Positions 33,382 through 47,741 of a DNA stretch of 64,000 nt are shown here, piece by piece. Origin of the DNA: Salminus brasiliensis (Eukaryota > Chordata > Actinopteri > Characiformes > Bryconidae); contig NC_132878.1 of assembly GCF_030463535.1 (NCBI RefSeq), forward strand, positions 23,999,925 to 24,063,924, read 5' to 3'. Every line of letters begins with the position of its first letter. The first letter of the stretch is position 1. The notes below the pieces were generated by a model. That model had not been told where the DNA came from. It made no database searches and worked only from the letters and a program-made list of their open reading frames with translations. A program made the translations under genes and the position numbers.

Positions 33382-36001
33382 CTACAAGGGATGAACCCTT
33401 GTCGTCTTCTTCAGGATCTGTTGGAGGGACAAAATGACAAGGATTGACCAACTGAAACATTCCTGACAAAATATTTACAGTGATTTTATGACATCAAATC
33501 TGGGGCTGTCACGATCTCTCACCACTCAACTCACATACCTTAAACCGGGGGAATCTCAGCCTCCTGGTTCCCTGCTTCACTGTGGACTGTGGCAGAACAG
33601 CTGCTGCCTCCACCACTCGCCCACGGAGCGGGGCATCCGGAGTCCCATCCTCACGTCTCTGCTCAAAAGCCGAACTAGCAGGAGCTTCTGTAGAGGCAGC
33701 AGAATGATGAACACCCTGCTGGTCAGCAGAGGAGGAGTCGTGCACCATGGAGCTCCTTGTGAAGAATTGCTTTATCCTTCTTCGAAGAGAATGAGAGGCT
33801 CTACGAATTGGAGCTACAACATGAGCGTTAGCTGCCCTTTTAACTGCAGCACAAAGTCCACCACAGCTGAAGCAGCCGTACTCCTCCACCACAACCTCCA
33901 CACTTCTGCAAGTTACACTTGCAGCAGCTCTACTGCCGTCGTCTTCTTGGAGTGGACTGACGTCTTGAGTAGGACTGCTTCCCTCATCCTGATCATCAAC
34001 GGTGATCACAACAAACCTGCCTATTACTCTGGAGACGGTACAGAAGCAATGTGGAAAATAAGTCATCATTGATTATTTACTTATTGATAGTGATACTTAT
34101 TGACAGCTCTGCACACTGAGGGACCTTTATCCGTGCTTAATCTGTACAATACACCAAGTGTGTATCCTTACAACCAGTGATGCCAGACTGACTGTTTTAA
34201 TGGAGGGAGCAGAGATGGGACAACACATGGGACAAGTAAAGCACTTAGTAAATACATTTCTATAAAATACTGTGTAACAACAAACATACCTGACTTTCTC
34301 CAAATGCTTAATAGTGCCAGTTTGGGAGGAGTGAAGATGCTGTTGCCTGATCTCCTTACAGCTCTCCTCACAGAGTTTCTTCACAGTTCCGAAGACATTC
34401 TCCTGTGGAGAGCTTACAGCCTCAGCTGCAGATGACTGTGCAGCCTCGCTCATTTCACTGTTGATTAAAAAACACAAGACAAATGTAGCAGAGGAACAAA
34501 CACACGTCTCTGGGTAAGTTCTAATGTTCTAATACAGAACAGGCTCTTCTGTATATATAGATATAAGCCTGCAGTCTATGATCAAATTTAATTATATTCT
34601 TTAAATAAACCTGGATCTTGATACTGGAGTTCCAGCACAGTTTACTTACTGTTCTTGCCTCGGCTGCAGCCAAGGGTGCTTAGCCACCTCTGCAACTGAA
34701 GGCCGAGAGAAGGGATTGTACTGCAGCAGATGGGAGATGAAGGCTCGGCAGGGCTCCTCCACTGTGATACCTTTTGGATACCCCAAGGGTTTGCGCTGGA
34801 GCTGTATGAGGTTACGCTCATCAGAATCATCGAAGGGCATGGTGCCGGTGACCATGATGTAAAGAATCACCCCTAGACTCCACACATCACTCTTCTTCGG
34901 ATTATAGATCTCATGCATGAGCACCTCAGGTGCAGCGTAGTGTGGAGAGTAACAAAAGGTACTGCTCAGGTCGGGTAAGCCTCTCGAGTAACGCCCAAAA
35001 CCAAAGTCTGTCAGTTTGACCTGGTTATCAGCAGTCAGAAGAACATTTTCACATTTTAGGTCTCGGTGGACAAAGTTCCTCTTGTGCAGATACACCATGG
35101 CACTGAGGAGCTGAGAAAACCACACTTTGGCCTGGTCAACTGGAATGCGACGAAGCTCCTGGGTCTTCTTCAGAAGAGTTGTTGCGGCAGGCTCCATCAT
35201 GATGAACACCCGTCCAGCCCGCTTCACAATTTCATGCACCTGGACAATATGAGGGTGCTTCACTGTTCTGAGGATGCGGAGCTCCCGGCTCAGAAATTTA
35301 GAAGCAAATTCAGGTGACTTATCCCTGGGGTCTATTACTTTAATGGCCACCTGGTTGGGGTACTTTGTAGATGTGGCCAGCTTAACCGTACCGAAACTCC
35401 CTTCACCAATGTTGTCCACCACTGTGAAGCCCAAGCTAATCAGGACTTCGTCTGATGTCATTTTCTCCTGTAGAGGGAAGGTAAAGCAGAGTTAGAAGGT
35501 TTGCCCTGTGAAGTCCTGCACCGGGAGCCGCTCCATTTACAGTTTATCTAAATGATGTAATCAGTTAATCAATAAATATCATCATGATTCTTACATCTGT
35601 CTTTCTGGCGTTTCTTATGACAGCTTGTAATAAATATCTTAAATGTAATGATTTATTTATGTTTACGGTTTTATTCTTTAAACCATCAAAAGTTCAAATG
35701 TTAAAAAAACGAGCCGCGAGTTAATCTCCAGTAAAAAGCAGCGATTCTGATCAGAGGCTTCATTGAGCTTCATTTGATCCTCTGATGAAGGAGCTCTGTG
35801 CTCACAAAACACAACCCTTTAATGTGGAGAGTGAAAGACAGCGCCTCGTGCTCTAAACCCAGCTGTGGTTCTAGACTCACACACACTCATTAGCATATGT
35901 GACTTGTGGTTCGGTGTTGTTGTGATCAGTAATCAATAAATGGTACGTACCTTGTCCTGGGTGGAAGTTGAAGCAGAAGCAGAAGCAGAACCTGTGGCCA
36001 T
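33382..36001 (-). CDS. TSSK6-like kinase, copy 4
   Basis: Exons on minus: 36001-35951, 35467-34650, 34457-34290, 34028-33539, 33417-33382; predicted 520 aa. Kinase protein identical to copies 1-3 but the DNA differs from them at five synonymous codons. The tail carries a group of replacements shared by copies 4-6: TVKKLCEE for NMKKLCEE, FEQRRED for FGQRRED, and LRGRVVEAAA for LRGPEVEAAA. Confidence 0.88.
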
Positions 36002-36128
36002 GGTTCTAATGTAAGATGGCTCTAGATAATAAGAGCCTCAATAAAAATCACACCAACGTCAATCTGAACAGAACACAACTGGACAGCCGCTGGATCCTAA
36101 CTGAGCCGCTGAGGGAGACTCCCCCCCC

Positions 36129-36163
36129 TTTATAGACTCTGTGACATCATCGACATGACGTCA
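36129..36163 (-). promoter_or_regulatory. CRE + TATA core promoter of TSSK copy 4
   Basis: TGACGTCA at 36,156-36,163; TATAAA at 36,129-36,134 (minus). Confidence 0.75.
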
Positions 36164-36588
36164 CAATGGGGGAGCAGATGTGGGTCATCTTTAATCATTT
36201 CTGTATTTCTACATTTATTATTTTTATATTTTTACATTTTTAAAAAGAAAATCCACATTTATTTTTTAATAAATAAATAAATGTAGAACTAAATGTCTTT
36301 AGTTTAGATTTCTACATTAATTTATTTTAATTCTCCATTTCTTTTTGTATTTCTATATTTATTTATTTCAGGTTTTTTATTTCTATATTTATAATTGTTT
36401 TGTATCTTTTTCATTTCTCTTTCTATTTCATTCATTTTCTTCTACAATAATTCATTTCAGTTCGATTCCGTGTCAAAAAATGTCGGACCCACCTCCACCC
36501 TGTCTCCTCCCTTTCTTCCTTCACCCGCTCCCCCAGTCCTAGTCCCACAGCCCGGGGTGCCAGGTACGAAACACAGCGTGCTGCAGCC

Positions 36589-37246
36589 ATGGGAGCGTTA
36601 GATGCTGCACAACCTGAAAAGCCTCGGCATTCGTCTAAAAAGCTCCATGAGCAGAGACGGAGCAAAGCGAGAGGAAATACTGGCGATGCGTTTGATAGAT
36701 GGAGGCAGCTTGGAGCCCAGAAGGACTTCAAGACGGACGCCGAACTGACTCCTTTTCTCCTGAACAGGTGAGCACTGACCTCCAGCTAAGCTCAGCTAAC
36801 CTCAGCTAGGTCATTTATCAGCAGTGTAACACAGTTACATTAAACAGTTCATAAAATATTGAGTTTCACCAAAATGACCCCATTGTTGGTAAAAAGGGGT
36901 TCAGGACAAATGTAAATAGTCATTTATGTCTTTATAAAAAAGGTTACAATTATTTTAGGGAGCTTTTCTCCTCTTGCTGAGACATCGCTGCAGACTATGT
37001 CCCTCTGCTGCTGCCGTCCCTCCATCAGATGAGTGAGAGCTCTGAGATGGACGGTGTGTAGCTGCTGAAGTTCTTCATTAGTACATCATTGAATTGAATT
37101 GAATTCGTTATTAATTCTTTAAAACATTGTTGTAACACATTATATGAGCAGGTGGTAAATTTCTCAGAGTGTAGTTGTGCTTATAAATGCTGTTTTTATT
37201 GAATTACTAGCCTAAACTTTCTCTCTGCAGCAAAGTCGGATTATAA
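36589..37246 (+). CDS. Divergent small gene, unit 4
   Basis: Exons 36,589-36,767 and 37,231-37,246; protein identical to the unit 2 copy. Lies 588 bp from the ATG of TSSK copy 4; the spacer here includes an extra TTATTTTAATTCTCC segment. Confidence 0.45.
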
Positions 37247-37563
37247 AAATAAATAAAGCTCTCATTTCTGCTCACTTCATTTTTTGAAATGTTCAGCTTG
37301 TGTGGTCTGAAGCCGTCTAAGACAAGAGAAGATGAACACTATAAAATCTGTCTCAGAATAAACAGAGTGGAAAGAGCCCTTGTGTCCGACTGGTTAACGG
37401 TCAAACGGTGGTCGTTACACCAGCACTAGTACTTTCTATCTCAGCTGCTTTTTTTTTTTTGCCTAACTTGCCCCCCTTTTTTTATCCTATCGTGTTAATA
37501 AATCTGCTTGCTTTGACCCCGTCTCTGCGAGTGTTCATCCCTCTGTGTCTGGCCTAGCCCGCC

Positions 37564-38480
37564 ATGACAGAAGTCCCGGCCGAATTCCCCCGAACAGCGG
37601 AGATGGACGCCTTGGATCAGGCTGTTGAAGGACAAGTCTTGGGGCAGCAGGAACTCTGTGTTTCTGTGTTTCACCTGGTGCAGCAACAGGCGGACCAACG
37701 CCGGTGTTTCAGCATCCCAGAGAGGGGCTGATCAAGGGCGACCTGCTGCGGGTGGATCACTGTGCGCTTGAGTTTCGCTCCTTAGCTGTGTGTGATGAGT
37801 GGAGTCACGCCGCACTGGTTGCCCTGTTCCGCAACGGGTTGAGCCCCCGTTTGCAGCGACAGTTGGTGTGCCGAGGCGAGTCCCTTGTGCTGAATGAGCT
37901 TATGGCACTTGCTCCTAGGTCGCCCTACCTCCACCAGGCCCCGGGATGCTGGGGGGCCAGTAGCTGGTGGAGAGGGGCTGGCCTATCCCGTAGCTCCCAG
38001 TCATGTCACGCAGCCTGCAGCCACCTCCGTGATGGGACAGCCGGACAGCGAACCGAGGGCGTGTGTCTACTCACGCCAACATCTATGCCCGAGTTCCACG
38101 CCCCCTGGTCTACGCCCATGGTCCCTACTCCTGTGGCTGCGCCCAAAGCCTCTGCTCCTGTCCCAGCAGTGGCATCTGCGTCTACTACCAGGCAAGCAGT
38201 GCCAGCTGTCCCTGTTTCAAGGTATGATCAAGCGGTGGTGCCTGTGACTGCCCCAAGGCGTTGGTTCCAGAGCCTGCGGCTCCTCATGTCGAGGCTACCT
38301 GAGGTACCGACCATCACCGGCCCCCGGGTAGGCCGCAGAGGCCTCAACTCACGAGACTCTTCAAGTTCAGTTTTAGTCCTTGTTTGGTTTTTGTTCAAGG
38401 TCATGGTCACGTTCAGGTTCACGGTTCCACCCCACTCATGTCTTTTTGTTTTCTCACTTGTCTGGCCTAGCCCACCATGA
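37564..38480 (+). mobile_element. gag remnant, unit 5
   Basis: Nearly identical to unit 4, with the same altered start and the same TGA. Confidence 0.7.
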
Positions 38481-39695
38481 CAGCCTAAATGTTTTACTTT
38501 GTTAAAAATGTCAAATCACTGATCATATATTACACTTATTATAACTTAATTATTGGTGGATTTCAGAATCATCCACTGCTTTTTATTTACAGATCTCTAT
38601 AGCACAAATAATTATTTACCCTGAAAAAAAGCACATGACTAACAGAGTAAAATCAGTTCCTTCATTTTTGTAAATCCAGATTGGTTTTATATTAATTTAA
38701 TATTTATTCCAGATTATGGTGACATCATTAAAGCTTTTAGTTTAAGAGGAGTAAATAAATGCAATGTAAAGCAGTAGAGTAAATTGCTATAGGGGTGTTA
38801 GTTGTAAAATATGAGGGATGGGCTGGTTAGAAAAAATAACAATAAAATGAGTCAAAATACAGGACTGACAGGATAATATTTCATAAATATTCAAAATCAT
38901 TTTATTTAATTTGTGTGTAAAACAAAATGAAAGTGAAGGGATTAAAATCAAAGGAGATTATTTGGCCATATTGACTATTAGGGATATTTATTAGTCTTGG
39001 TAAACGAGTAAATATTTATGCATTCATAGCTGCATGGTTTTAGAGGTATTTAGATCCCTCACATATGGTCCTACAATTTAGGCCCACTTGAAGCCTCCTG
39101 GTCAGAACATCCTAACCACGGCAGACGACAGTGTGTCCCCAGTGTCCTTTTTTGAAACCCAAAATAGGGTCATTCTAATTAAATGACATGTTTAAAGGAG
39201 ATTTGTGTCTGTCACACCTTTATCTCCACAGCTTTACACTGTTGGAGCTCCACTCTCATCATGTGGACAGAGAAAGCAACAGAGGTTCTTTTTTAATGGG
39301 AAATGAATCTGCAAGTTTCTGGAGAATAATACACTTTTAACACACAGTATATAACTTGTCTTACAGCAACTCACACATGTCAACACTCTGCAGGTGTGGC
39401 TTTATTGACTGTGTGACAAGATCAGTGCTGCACAGCTTGTGTTGGAGATTGGCTTGCAGGAGCAGGCCTGGACTGGACAATGAAATCAGATCTCATCAAT
39501 GGGGCTTTGCTATTGGTACACATGTCTATTTGCTATTTAAGTGGGGGAAGTGTACGCACACAAGCTGGTGGAAGGCACAGTAAGCCAGCAAGAGTCAAGG
39601 AATAACAGCATCATGTCAGACTATAAACTAATGTGAAATTTACTCAAGATCACTTTCCTCACTCTATTCTCTTCAGTACAAACTTTCATTAAATG
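38481..39695. other. AT-rich spacer, unit 5
   Basis: Full-length spacer, nearly identical to unit 6. No gene seen. Confidence 0.5.
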
Positions 39696-39699
39696 TATT

Positions 39700-40010
39700 G
39701 ACTGTTTTTGGTACTGTTTTTCAGCACTGCACCCAGTCCAGTACCTGACGCATCAGTGTGTACCACCAAAGGTTCTTTAGAGTCAGAGCTATACAGAACC
39801 AGTTCTGAGTATAAACATGCTTTAAGGTCTTTAAAAGCTGTTCTGAGCTCTGTTATCCATTTAACTCTTGGGAGTGTGTGCTCTTTAGTTTGGTCTGTAA
39901 GTAAAGCTGAAAACTGACAGTGGTGTCCACAAGACCCATAAAGCAGCTCACCCTACTCTTTGTTGTAGGTGCTTGGCAAGACTTTGGCACATTAAACACC
40001 ACAAGCTGTT
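39700..40010 (-). mobile_element. pol fragment, unit 5
   Basis: Near-identical to unit 4. Confidence 0.55.
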
Positions 40011-40561
40011 ACACAGTAATTATTCTACAGTGCTGAAAGCTGAAGTGCACGCTGACTACCTAACATCCTAACCTAAACATCCTAATGTTTTTTTCATCAT
40101 TTCTGCATGAAAGGGTTGATTGATGACAGACACATTTGTAAATAACGGATCGGTTCTATTTTTATTGAGTTTTTTTAGATTACTCCTCCAGGCTCACTCC
40201 TCTTCTGTTCCTGTAAACAACAACAACAACAACAACATAAACATTACAGTTATTTGGGAAAGATGTAAACATTAAGGAGGTGTTTTTGAAAAGTCTAAGG
40301 TAAGTGTCTAAATGAAGACCACTGGTCAGAATTAATGTGTGTATTAATGAGACTGGTTACCCACCTGACTGAAGGTCACATCGGGGGTCAATAAAAGCTG
40401 AACTGCAGTTTGTTTAATCTGAAGGGGATCCTCAGCCTCAGCTTCCTGGTATCCTGCATCACTGTGGGCTGTGGGAGAACAGGTTCTGCTACCACCGGCC
40501 CATGGAGCGGGACTTTCCCTTCAGAATGGAACCCATCTTTATCAGGAGCCGTGCTAGACGT

Positions 40562-43181
40562 CTACAAGGGATGAACCCTTGTCGTCTTCTTCAGGATCTG
40601 TTGGAGGGACAAAATGACAAGGATTGACCAACTGAAACATTCCTGACAAAATATTTACAGTGATTTTATGACATCAAATCTGGGGCTGTCACGATCTCTC
40701 ACCACTCAACTCACATACCTTAAACCGGGGGAATCTCAGCCTCCTGGTTCCCTGCTTCACTGTGGACTGTGGCAGAACAGCTGCTGCCTCCACCACTCGC
40801 CCACGGAGCGGGGCATCCGGAGTCCCATCCTCACGTCTCTGCTCAAAAGCCGAACTAGCAGGAGCTTCTGTAGAGGCAGCAGAATGATGAACACCCTGCT
40901 GGTCAGCAGAGGAGGAGTCGTGCACCATGGAGCTCCTTGTGAAGAATTGCTTTATCCTTCTTCGAAGAGAATGAGAGGCTCTACGAATTGGAGCTACAAC
41001 ATGAGCGTTAGCTGCCCTTTTAACTGCAGCACAAAGTCCACCACAGCTGAAGCAGCCGTACTCCTCCCCCACAACCTCCACACTTCTGCAAGTTACACTT
41101 GCAGCAGCTCTACTGCCGTCGTCTTCTTGGAGTGGACTGACGTCTTGAGTAGGACTGCTTCCCTCATCCTGATCATCAATGGTGATCACAACAAACCTGC
41201 CTATTACTCTGGAGACGGTACAGAAGCAATGTGGAAAATAAGTCATCATTGATTATTTACTTATTGATAGTGATACTTATTGACAGCTCTGCACACTGAG
41301 GGACCTTTATCCGTGCTTAATCTGTACAATACACCAAGTGTGTATCCTTACAACCAGTGATGCCAGACTGACTGTTTTAATGGAGGGAGCAGAGATGGGA
41401 CAACACATGGGACAAGTAAAGCACTTAGTAAATACATTTCTATAAAATACTGTGTAACAACAAACATACCTGACTTTCTCCAAATGCTTAATAGTGCCAG
41501 TTTGGGAGGAGTGAAGATGCTGTTGCCTGATCTCCTTACAGCTCTCCTCACAGAGTTTCTTCACAGTTCCGAAGACATTCTCCTGTGGAGAGCTTACAGC
41601 CTCAGCTGCAGATGACTGTGCAGCCTCGCTCATTTCACTGTTGATTAAAAAACACAAGACAAATGTAGCAGAGGAACAAACACACGTCTCTGGGTAAGTT
41701 CTAATGTTCTAATGCAGAACAGGCTCTTCTGTATATATAGATATAAGCCTGCAGTCTATGATAAAATTTAATTATATTCTTTAAATCAACCTGGATCTTG
41801 ATACTGGAGTTCCAGCACAGTTTACTTACTGTTCTTGCCTCGGCTGCAGCCAAGGGTGCTTAGCCACCTCTGCAACTGAAGGCCGAGAGAAGGGATTGTA
41901 CTGCAGCAGATGGGAGATGAAGGCTCGGCAGGGCTCCTCCACTGTGATACCTTTTGGATACCCCAAGGGTTTGCGCTGGAGCTGTATGAGGTTACGCTCA
42001 TCAGAATCATCGAAGGGCATGGTGCCGGTGACCATGATGTAAAGAATCACCCCTAGACTCCACACATCACTCTTCTTCGGATTATAGATCTCATGCATGA
42101 GCACCTCAGGTGCAGCGTAGTGTGGAGAGTAACAAAAGGTACTGCTCAGGTCGGGTAAGCCTCTCGAGTAACGCCCAAAACCAAAGTCTGTCAGTTTGAC
42201 CTGGTTATCAGCAGTCAGAAGAACATTTTCACATTTTAGGTCTCGGTGGACAAAGTTCCTCTTGTGCAGATACACCATGGCACTGAGGAGCTGAGAAAAC
42301 CACACTTTGGCCTGGTCAACTGGAATGCGACGAAGCTCCTGGGTCTTCTTCAGAAGAGTTGTTGCGGCAGGCTCCATCATGATGAACACCCGTCCAGCCC
42401 GCTTCACAATTTCATGCACCTGGACAATATGAGGGTGCTTCACTGTTCTGAGGATGCGGAGCTCCCGGCTCAGAAATTTAGAAGCAAATTCAGGTGACTT
42501 ATCCCTGGGGTCTATTACTTTAATGGCCACCTGGTTGGGGTACTTTGTAGATGTGGCCAGCTTAACCGTACCGAAACTCCCTTCACCAATGTTGTCCACC
42601 ACTGTGAAGCCCAAGCTAATCAGGACTTCGTCTGATGTCATTTTCTCCTGTAGAGGGAAGGTAAAGCAGAGTTAGAAGGTTTGCCCTGTGAAGTCCTGCA
42701 CCGGGAGCCGCTCCATTTACAGTTTATCTAAATGATGTAATCAGTTAATCAATAAATATCATCATGATTCTTACATCTGTCTTTCTGGCGTTTCTTATGA
42801 CAGCTTGTAATAAATATCTTAAATGTAATGATTTATTTATGTTTACGGTTTTATTCTTTAAACCATCAAAAGTTCAAATGTTAAAAAAACGAGCCGCGAG
42901 TTAATCTCCAGTAAAAAGCAGCGATTCTGATCAGAGGCTTCATTGAGCTTCATTTGATCCTCTGATGAAGGAGCTCTGTGCTCACAAAACACAACCCTTT
43001 AATGTGGAGAGTGAAAGACAGCGCCTCGTGCTCTAAACCCAGCTGTGGTTCTAGACTCACACACACTCATTAGCATATGTGACTTGTGGTTCGGTGTTGT
43101 TGTGATCAGTAATCAATAAATGGTACGTACCTTGTCCTGGGTGGAAGTTGAAGCAGAAGCAGAAGCAGAACCTGTGGCCAT
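40562..43181 (-). CDS. TSSK6-like kinase, copy 5
   Basis: Exons on minus: 43181-43131, 42647-41830, 41637-41470, 41208-40719, 40597-40562; predicted 520 aa. All exons are exactly 7,180 bp from those of copy 4. Tail differs from copy 4 by VITIDD for VITVDD and VGEEYG for VVEEYG. Confidence 0.88.
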
Positions 43182-43308
43182 GGTTCTAATGTAAGATGGC
43201 TCTAGATAATAAGAGCCTCAATAAAAATCACACCAACGTCAATCTGAACAGAACACAACTGGACAGCCGCTGGATCCTAACTGAGCCGCTGAGGGAGACT
43301 CCCCCCCC

Positions 43309-43343
43309 TTTATAGACTCTGTGACATCATCGACATGACGTCA
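43309..43343 (-). promoter_or_regulatory. CRE + TATA core promoter of TSSK copy 5
   Basis: TGACGTCA at 43,336-43,343; TATAAA at 43,309-43,314 (minus). Confidence 0.75.
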
Positions 43344-43768
43344 CAATGGGGGAGCAGATGTGGGTCATCTTTAATCATTTCTGTATTTCTACATTTATTA
43401 TTTTTATATTTTTACATTTTTAAAAAGAAAATCCACATTTATTTTTTAATAAATAAATAAATGTAGAACTAAATGTCTTTAGTTTAGATTTCTACATTAA
43501 TTTATTTTAATTCTCCATTTCTTTTTGTATTTCTATATTTATTTATTTCAGGTTTTTTATTTCTATATTTATAATTGTTTTGTATCTTTTTCATTTCTCT
43601 TTCTATTTCATTCATTTTCTTCTACAATAATTCATTTCAGTTCGATTCCGTGTCAAAAAATGTCGGACCCACCTCCACCCTGTCTCCTCCCTTTCTTCCT
43701 TCACCCGCTCCCCCAGTCCTAGTCCCACAGCCCGGGGTGCCAGGTACGAAACACAGCGTGCTGCAGCC

Positions 43769-44426
43769 ATGGGAGCGTTAGATGCTGCACAACCTGAAAA
43801 GCCTCGGCATTCGTCTAAAAAGCTCCATGAGCAGAGACGGAGCAAAGCGAGAGGAAATACTGGCGATGCGTTTGATAGATGGAGGCAGCTTGGAGCCCAG
43901 AAGGACTTCAAGACGGACGCCGAACTGACTCCTTTTCTCCTGAACAGGTGAGCACTGACCTCCAGCTAAGCTCAGCTAACCTCAGCTAGGTCATTTATCA
44001 GCAGTGTAACACAGTTACATTAAACAGTTCATAAAATATTGAGTTTCACCAAAATGACCCCATTGTTGGTAAAAAGGGGTTCAGGACAAATGTAAATAGT
44101 CATTTATGTCTTTATAAAAAAGGTTACAATTATTTTAGGGAGCTTTTCTCCTCTTGCTGAGACATCGCTGCAGACTATGTCCCTCTGCTGCTGCCGTCCC
44201 TCCATCAGATGAGTGAGAGCTCTGAGATGGACGGTGTGTAGCTGCTGAAGTTCTTCATTAGTACATCATTGAATTGAATTGAATTCGTTATTAATTCTTT
44301 AAAACATTGTTGTAACACATTATATGAGCAGGTGGTAAATTTCTCAGAGTGTAGTTGTGCTTATAAATGCTGTTTTTATTGAATTACTAGCCTAAACTTT
44401 CTCTCTGCAGCAAAGTCGGATTATAA
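43769..44426 (+). CDS. Divergent small gene, unit 5
   Basis: Exons 43,769-43,947 and 44,411-44,426; protein identical to units 2 and 4. Confidence 0.45.
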
Positions 44427-44743
44427 AAATAAATAAAGCTCTCATTTCTGCTCACTTCATTTTTTGAAATGTTCAGCTTGTGTGGTCTGAAGCCGTCTAA
44501 GACAAGAGAAGATGAACACTATAAAATCTGTCTCAGAATAAACAGAGTGGAAAGAGCCCTTGTGTCCGACTGGTTAACGGTCAAACGGTGGTCGTTACAC
44601 CAGCACTAGTACTTTCTATCTCAGCTGCTTTTTTTTTTTTGCCTAACTTGCCCCCCTTTTTTTATCCTATCGTGTTAATAAATCTGCTTGCTTTGACCCC
44701 GTCTCTGCGAGTGTTCATCCCTCTGTGTCTGGCCTAGCCCGCC

Positions 44744-45660
44744 ATGACAGAAGTCCCGGCCGAATTCCCCCGAACAGCGGAGATGGACGCCTTGGATCAG
44801 GCTGTTGAAGGACAAGTCTTGGGGCAGCAGGAACTCTGTGTTTCTGTGTTTCACCTGGTGCAGCAACAGGCGGACCAACGCCGGTGTTTCAGCATCCCAG
44901 AGAGGGGCTGATCAAGGGCGACCTGCTGCGGGTGGATCACTGTGCGCTGGAGTTTCGCTCCTTAGCTGTGTGTGATGAGTGGAGTCACGCCGCACTGGTT
45001 GCCCTGTTCCGCAACGGGTTGAGCCCCCGTTTGCAGCGACAGTTGGTGTGCCGAGGCGAGTCCCTTGTGCTGAATGAGCTTATGGCACTTGCTCCTAGGT
45101 CGCCCTACCTCCACCAGGCCCCGGGATGCTGGGGGGCCAGTAGCTGGTGGAGAGGGGCTGGCCTATCCCGTAGCTCCCAGTCATGTCACGCAGCCTGCAG
45201 CCACCTCCGTGATGGGACAGCCGGACAGCGAACCGAGGGCGTGTGTCTACTCACGCCAACATCTATGCCCGAGTTCCACGCCCCCTGGTCTACGCCCATG
45301 GTCCCTACTCCTGTGGCTGCGCCCAAAGCCTCTGCTCCTGTCCCAGCAGTGGCATCTGCGTCTACTACCAGGCAAGCAGTGCCAGCTGTCCCTGTTTCAA
45401 GGTATGATCAAGCGGTGGTGCCTGTGACTGCCCCAAGGCGTTGGTTCCAGAGCCTGCGGCTCCTCATGTCGAGGCTACCTGAGGTACCGACCATCACCGG
45501 CCCCCGGGTAGGCCGCAGAGGCCTCAACTCACGAGACTCTTCAAGTTCAGTTTTAGTCCTTGTTTGGTTTTTGTTCAAGGTCATGGTCACGTTCAGGTTC
45601 ACGGTTCCACCCCACTCATGTCTTTTTGTTTTCTCACTTGTCTGGCCTAGCCCACCATGA
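44744..45660 (+). mobile_element. gag remnant, unit 6
   Basis: Nearly identical to unit 5. Confidence 0.7.
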
Positions 45661-46875
45661 CAGCCTAAATGTTTTACTTTGTTAAAAATGTCAAATCACT
45701 GATCATATATTACACTTATTATAACTTAATTATTGGTGGATTTCAGAATCATCCACTGCTTTTTATTTACAGATCTCTATAGCACAAATAATTATTTACC
45801 CTGAAAAAAAGCACATGACTAACAGAGTAAAATCAGTTCCTTCATTTTTGTAAATCCAGATTGGTTTTATATTAATTTAATATTTATTCCAGATTATGGT
45901 GACATCATTAAAGCTTTTAGTTTAAGAGGAGTAAATAAATGCAATGTAAAGCAGTAGAGTAAATTGCTATAGGGGTGTTAGTTGTAAAATATGAGGGATG
46001 GGCTGGTTAGAAAAAATAACAATAAAATGAGTCAAAATACAGGACTGACAGGATAATATTTCATAAATATTCAAAATCATTTTATTTAATTTGTGTGTAA
46101 AACAAAATGAAAGTGAAGGGATTAAAATCAAAGGAGATTATTTGGCCATATTGACTATTAGGGATATTTATTAGTCTTGGTAAACGAGTAAATATTTATG
46201 CATTCATAGCTGCATGGTTTTAGAGGTATTTAGATCCCTCACATATGGTCCTACAATTTAGGCCCACTTGAAGCCTCCTGGTCAAAACATCCTAACCACG
46301 GCAGACGACAGTGTGTCCCCAGTGTCCTTTTTTGAAACCCAAAATAGGGTCATTCTAATTAAATGACATGTTTAAAGGAGATTTGTGTCTGTCACACCTT
46401 TATCTCCACAGCTTTACACTGTTGGAGCTCCACTCTCATCATGTGGACAGAGAAAGCAACAGAGGTTCTTTTTTAATGGGAAATGAATCTGCAAGTTTCT
46501 GGAGAATAATACACTTTTAACACACAGTATATAACTTGTCTTACAGCAACTCACACATGTCAACACTCTGCAGGTGTGGCTTTATTGACTGTGTGACAAG
46601 ATCAGTGCTGCACAGCTTGTGTTGGAGATTGGCTTGCAGGAGCAGGCCTGGACTGGACAATGAAATCAGATCTCATCAATGGGGCTTTGCTATTGGTACA
46701 CATGTCTATTTGCTATTTAAGTGGGGGAAGTGTACGCACACAAGCTGGTGGAAGGCACAGTAAGCCAGCAAGAGTCAAGGAATAACAGCATCATGTCAGA
46801 CTATAAACTAATGTGAAATTTACTCAAGATCACTTTCCTCACTCTATTCTCTTCAGTACAAACTTTCATTAAATG
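45661..46875. other. AT-rich spacer, unit 6
   Basis: Nearly identical to unit 5. No gene seen. Confidence 0.5.
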
Positions 46876-46879
46876 TATT

Positions 46880-47190
46880 GACTGTTTTTGGTACTGTTTT
46901 TCAGCACTGCACCCAGTCCAGTACCTGACGCATCAGTGTGTACCACCAAAGGTTCTTTAGAGTCAGAGCTATACAGAACCAGTTCTGAGTATAAACATGC
47001 TTTAAGGTCTTTAAAAGCTGTTCTGAGCTCTGTTATCCATTTAACTCTTGGGAATGTGTGCTCTTTAGTTTGGTCTGTAAGTAAAGCTGAAAACTGACAG
47101 TGGTGTCCACAAGACCCATAAAGCAGCTCACCCTACTCTTTGTTGTAGGTGCTTGGCAAGACTTTGGCACATTAAACACCACAAGCTGTT
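46880..47190 (-). mobile_element. pol fragment, unit 6
   Basis: Near-identical to unit 5. One base change (GGGAATGTG for GGGAGTGTG at 47,050) is shared only with unit 7. Confidence 0.55.
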
Positions 47191-47741
47191 ACACAGTAAT
47201 TATTCTACAGTGCTGAAAGCTGAAGTGCACGCTGACCACCTAACATCCTAACCTAAACATCCTAACGTTTTTTTCATCATTTCTGCATGAAAGGGTTGAT
47301 TGATGACAGACACATTTGTAAATAACGGATCGGTTCTATTTTTATTGAGTTTTTTTAGATGAATCCTCCAGGCTCACTCCTCTTCTGTTCCTGTAAACAA
47401 CAACAACAACAACAACATAAACATTACAGTTATTTGGGAAAGATGTAAACATTAAGGAGGTGTTTTTGAAAAGTCTAAGGTAAGTGTCTAAATGAAGACC
47501 ACTGGTCAGAATTAATGTGTGTATTAATGAGACTGGTTACCCACCTGACTGAAGGTCACATCGGGGGTCAATAAAAGCTGAACTGCAGTTTGTTTAATCT
47601 GAAGGGGATCCTCAGCCTCAGCTTCCTGGTATCCTGCATCACTGTGGGCTGTGGGAGAACAGGTTCTGCTACCACCGGCCCATGGAGCGGGACTTTCCCT
47701 TCAGAATGGAACCCATCTTTATCAGGAGCCGTGCTAGACGT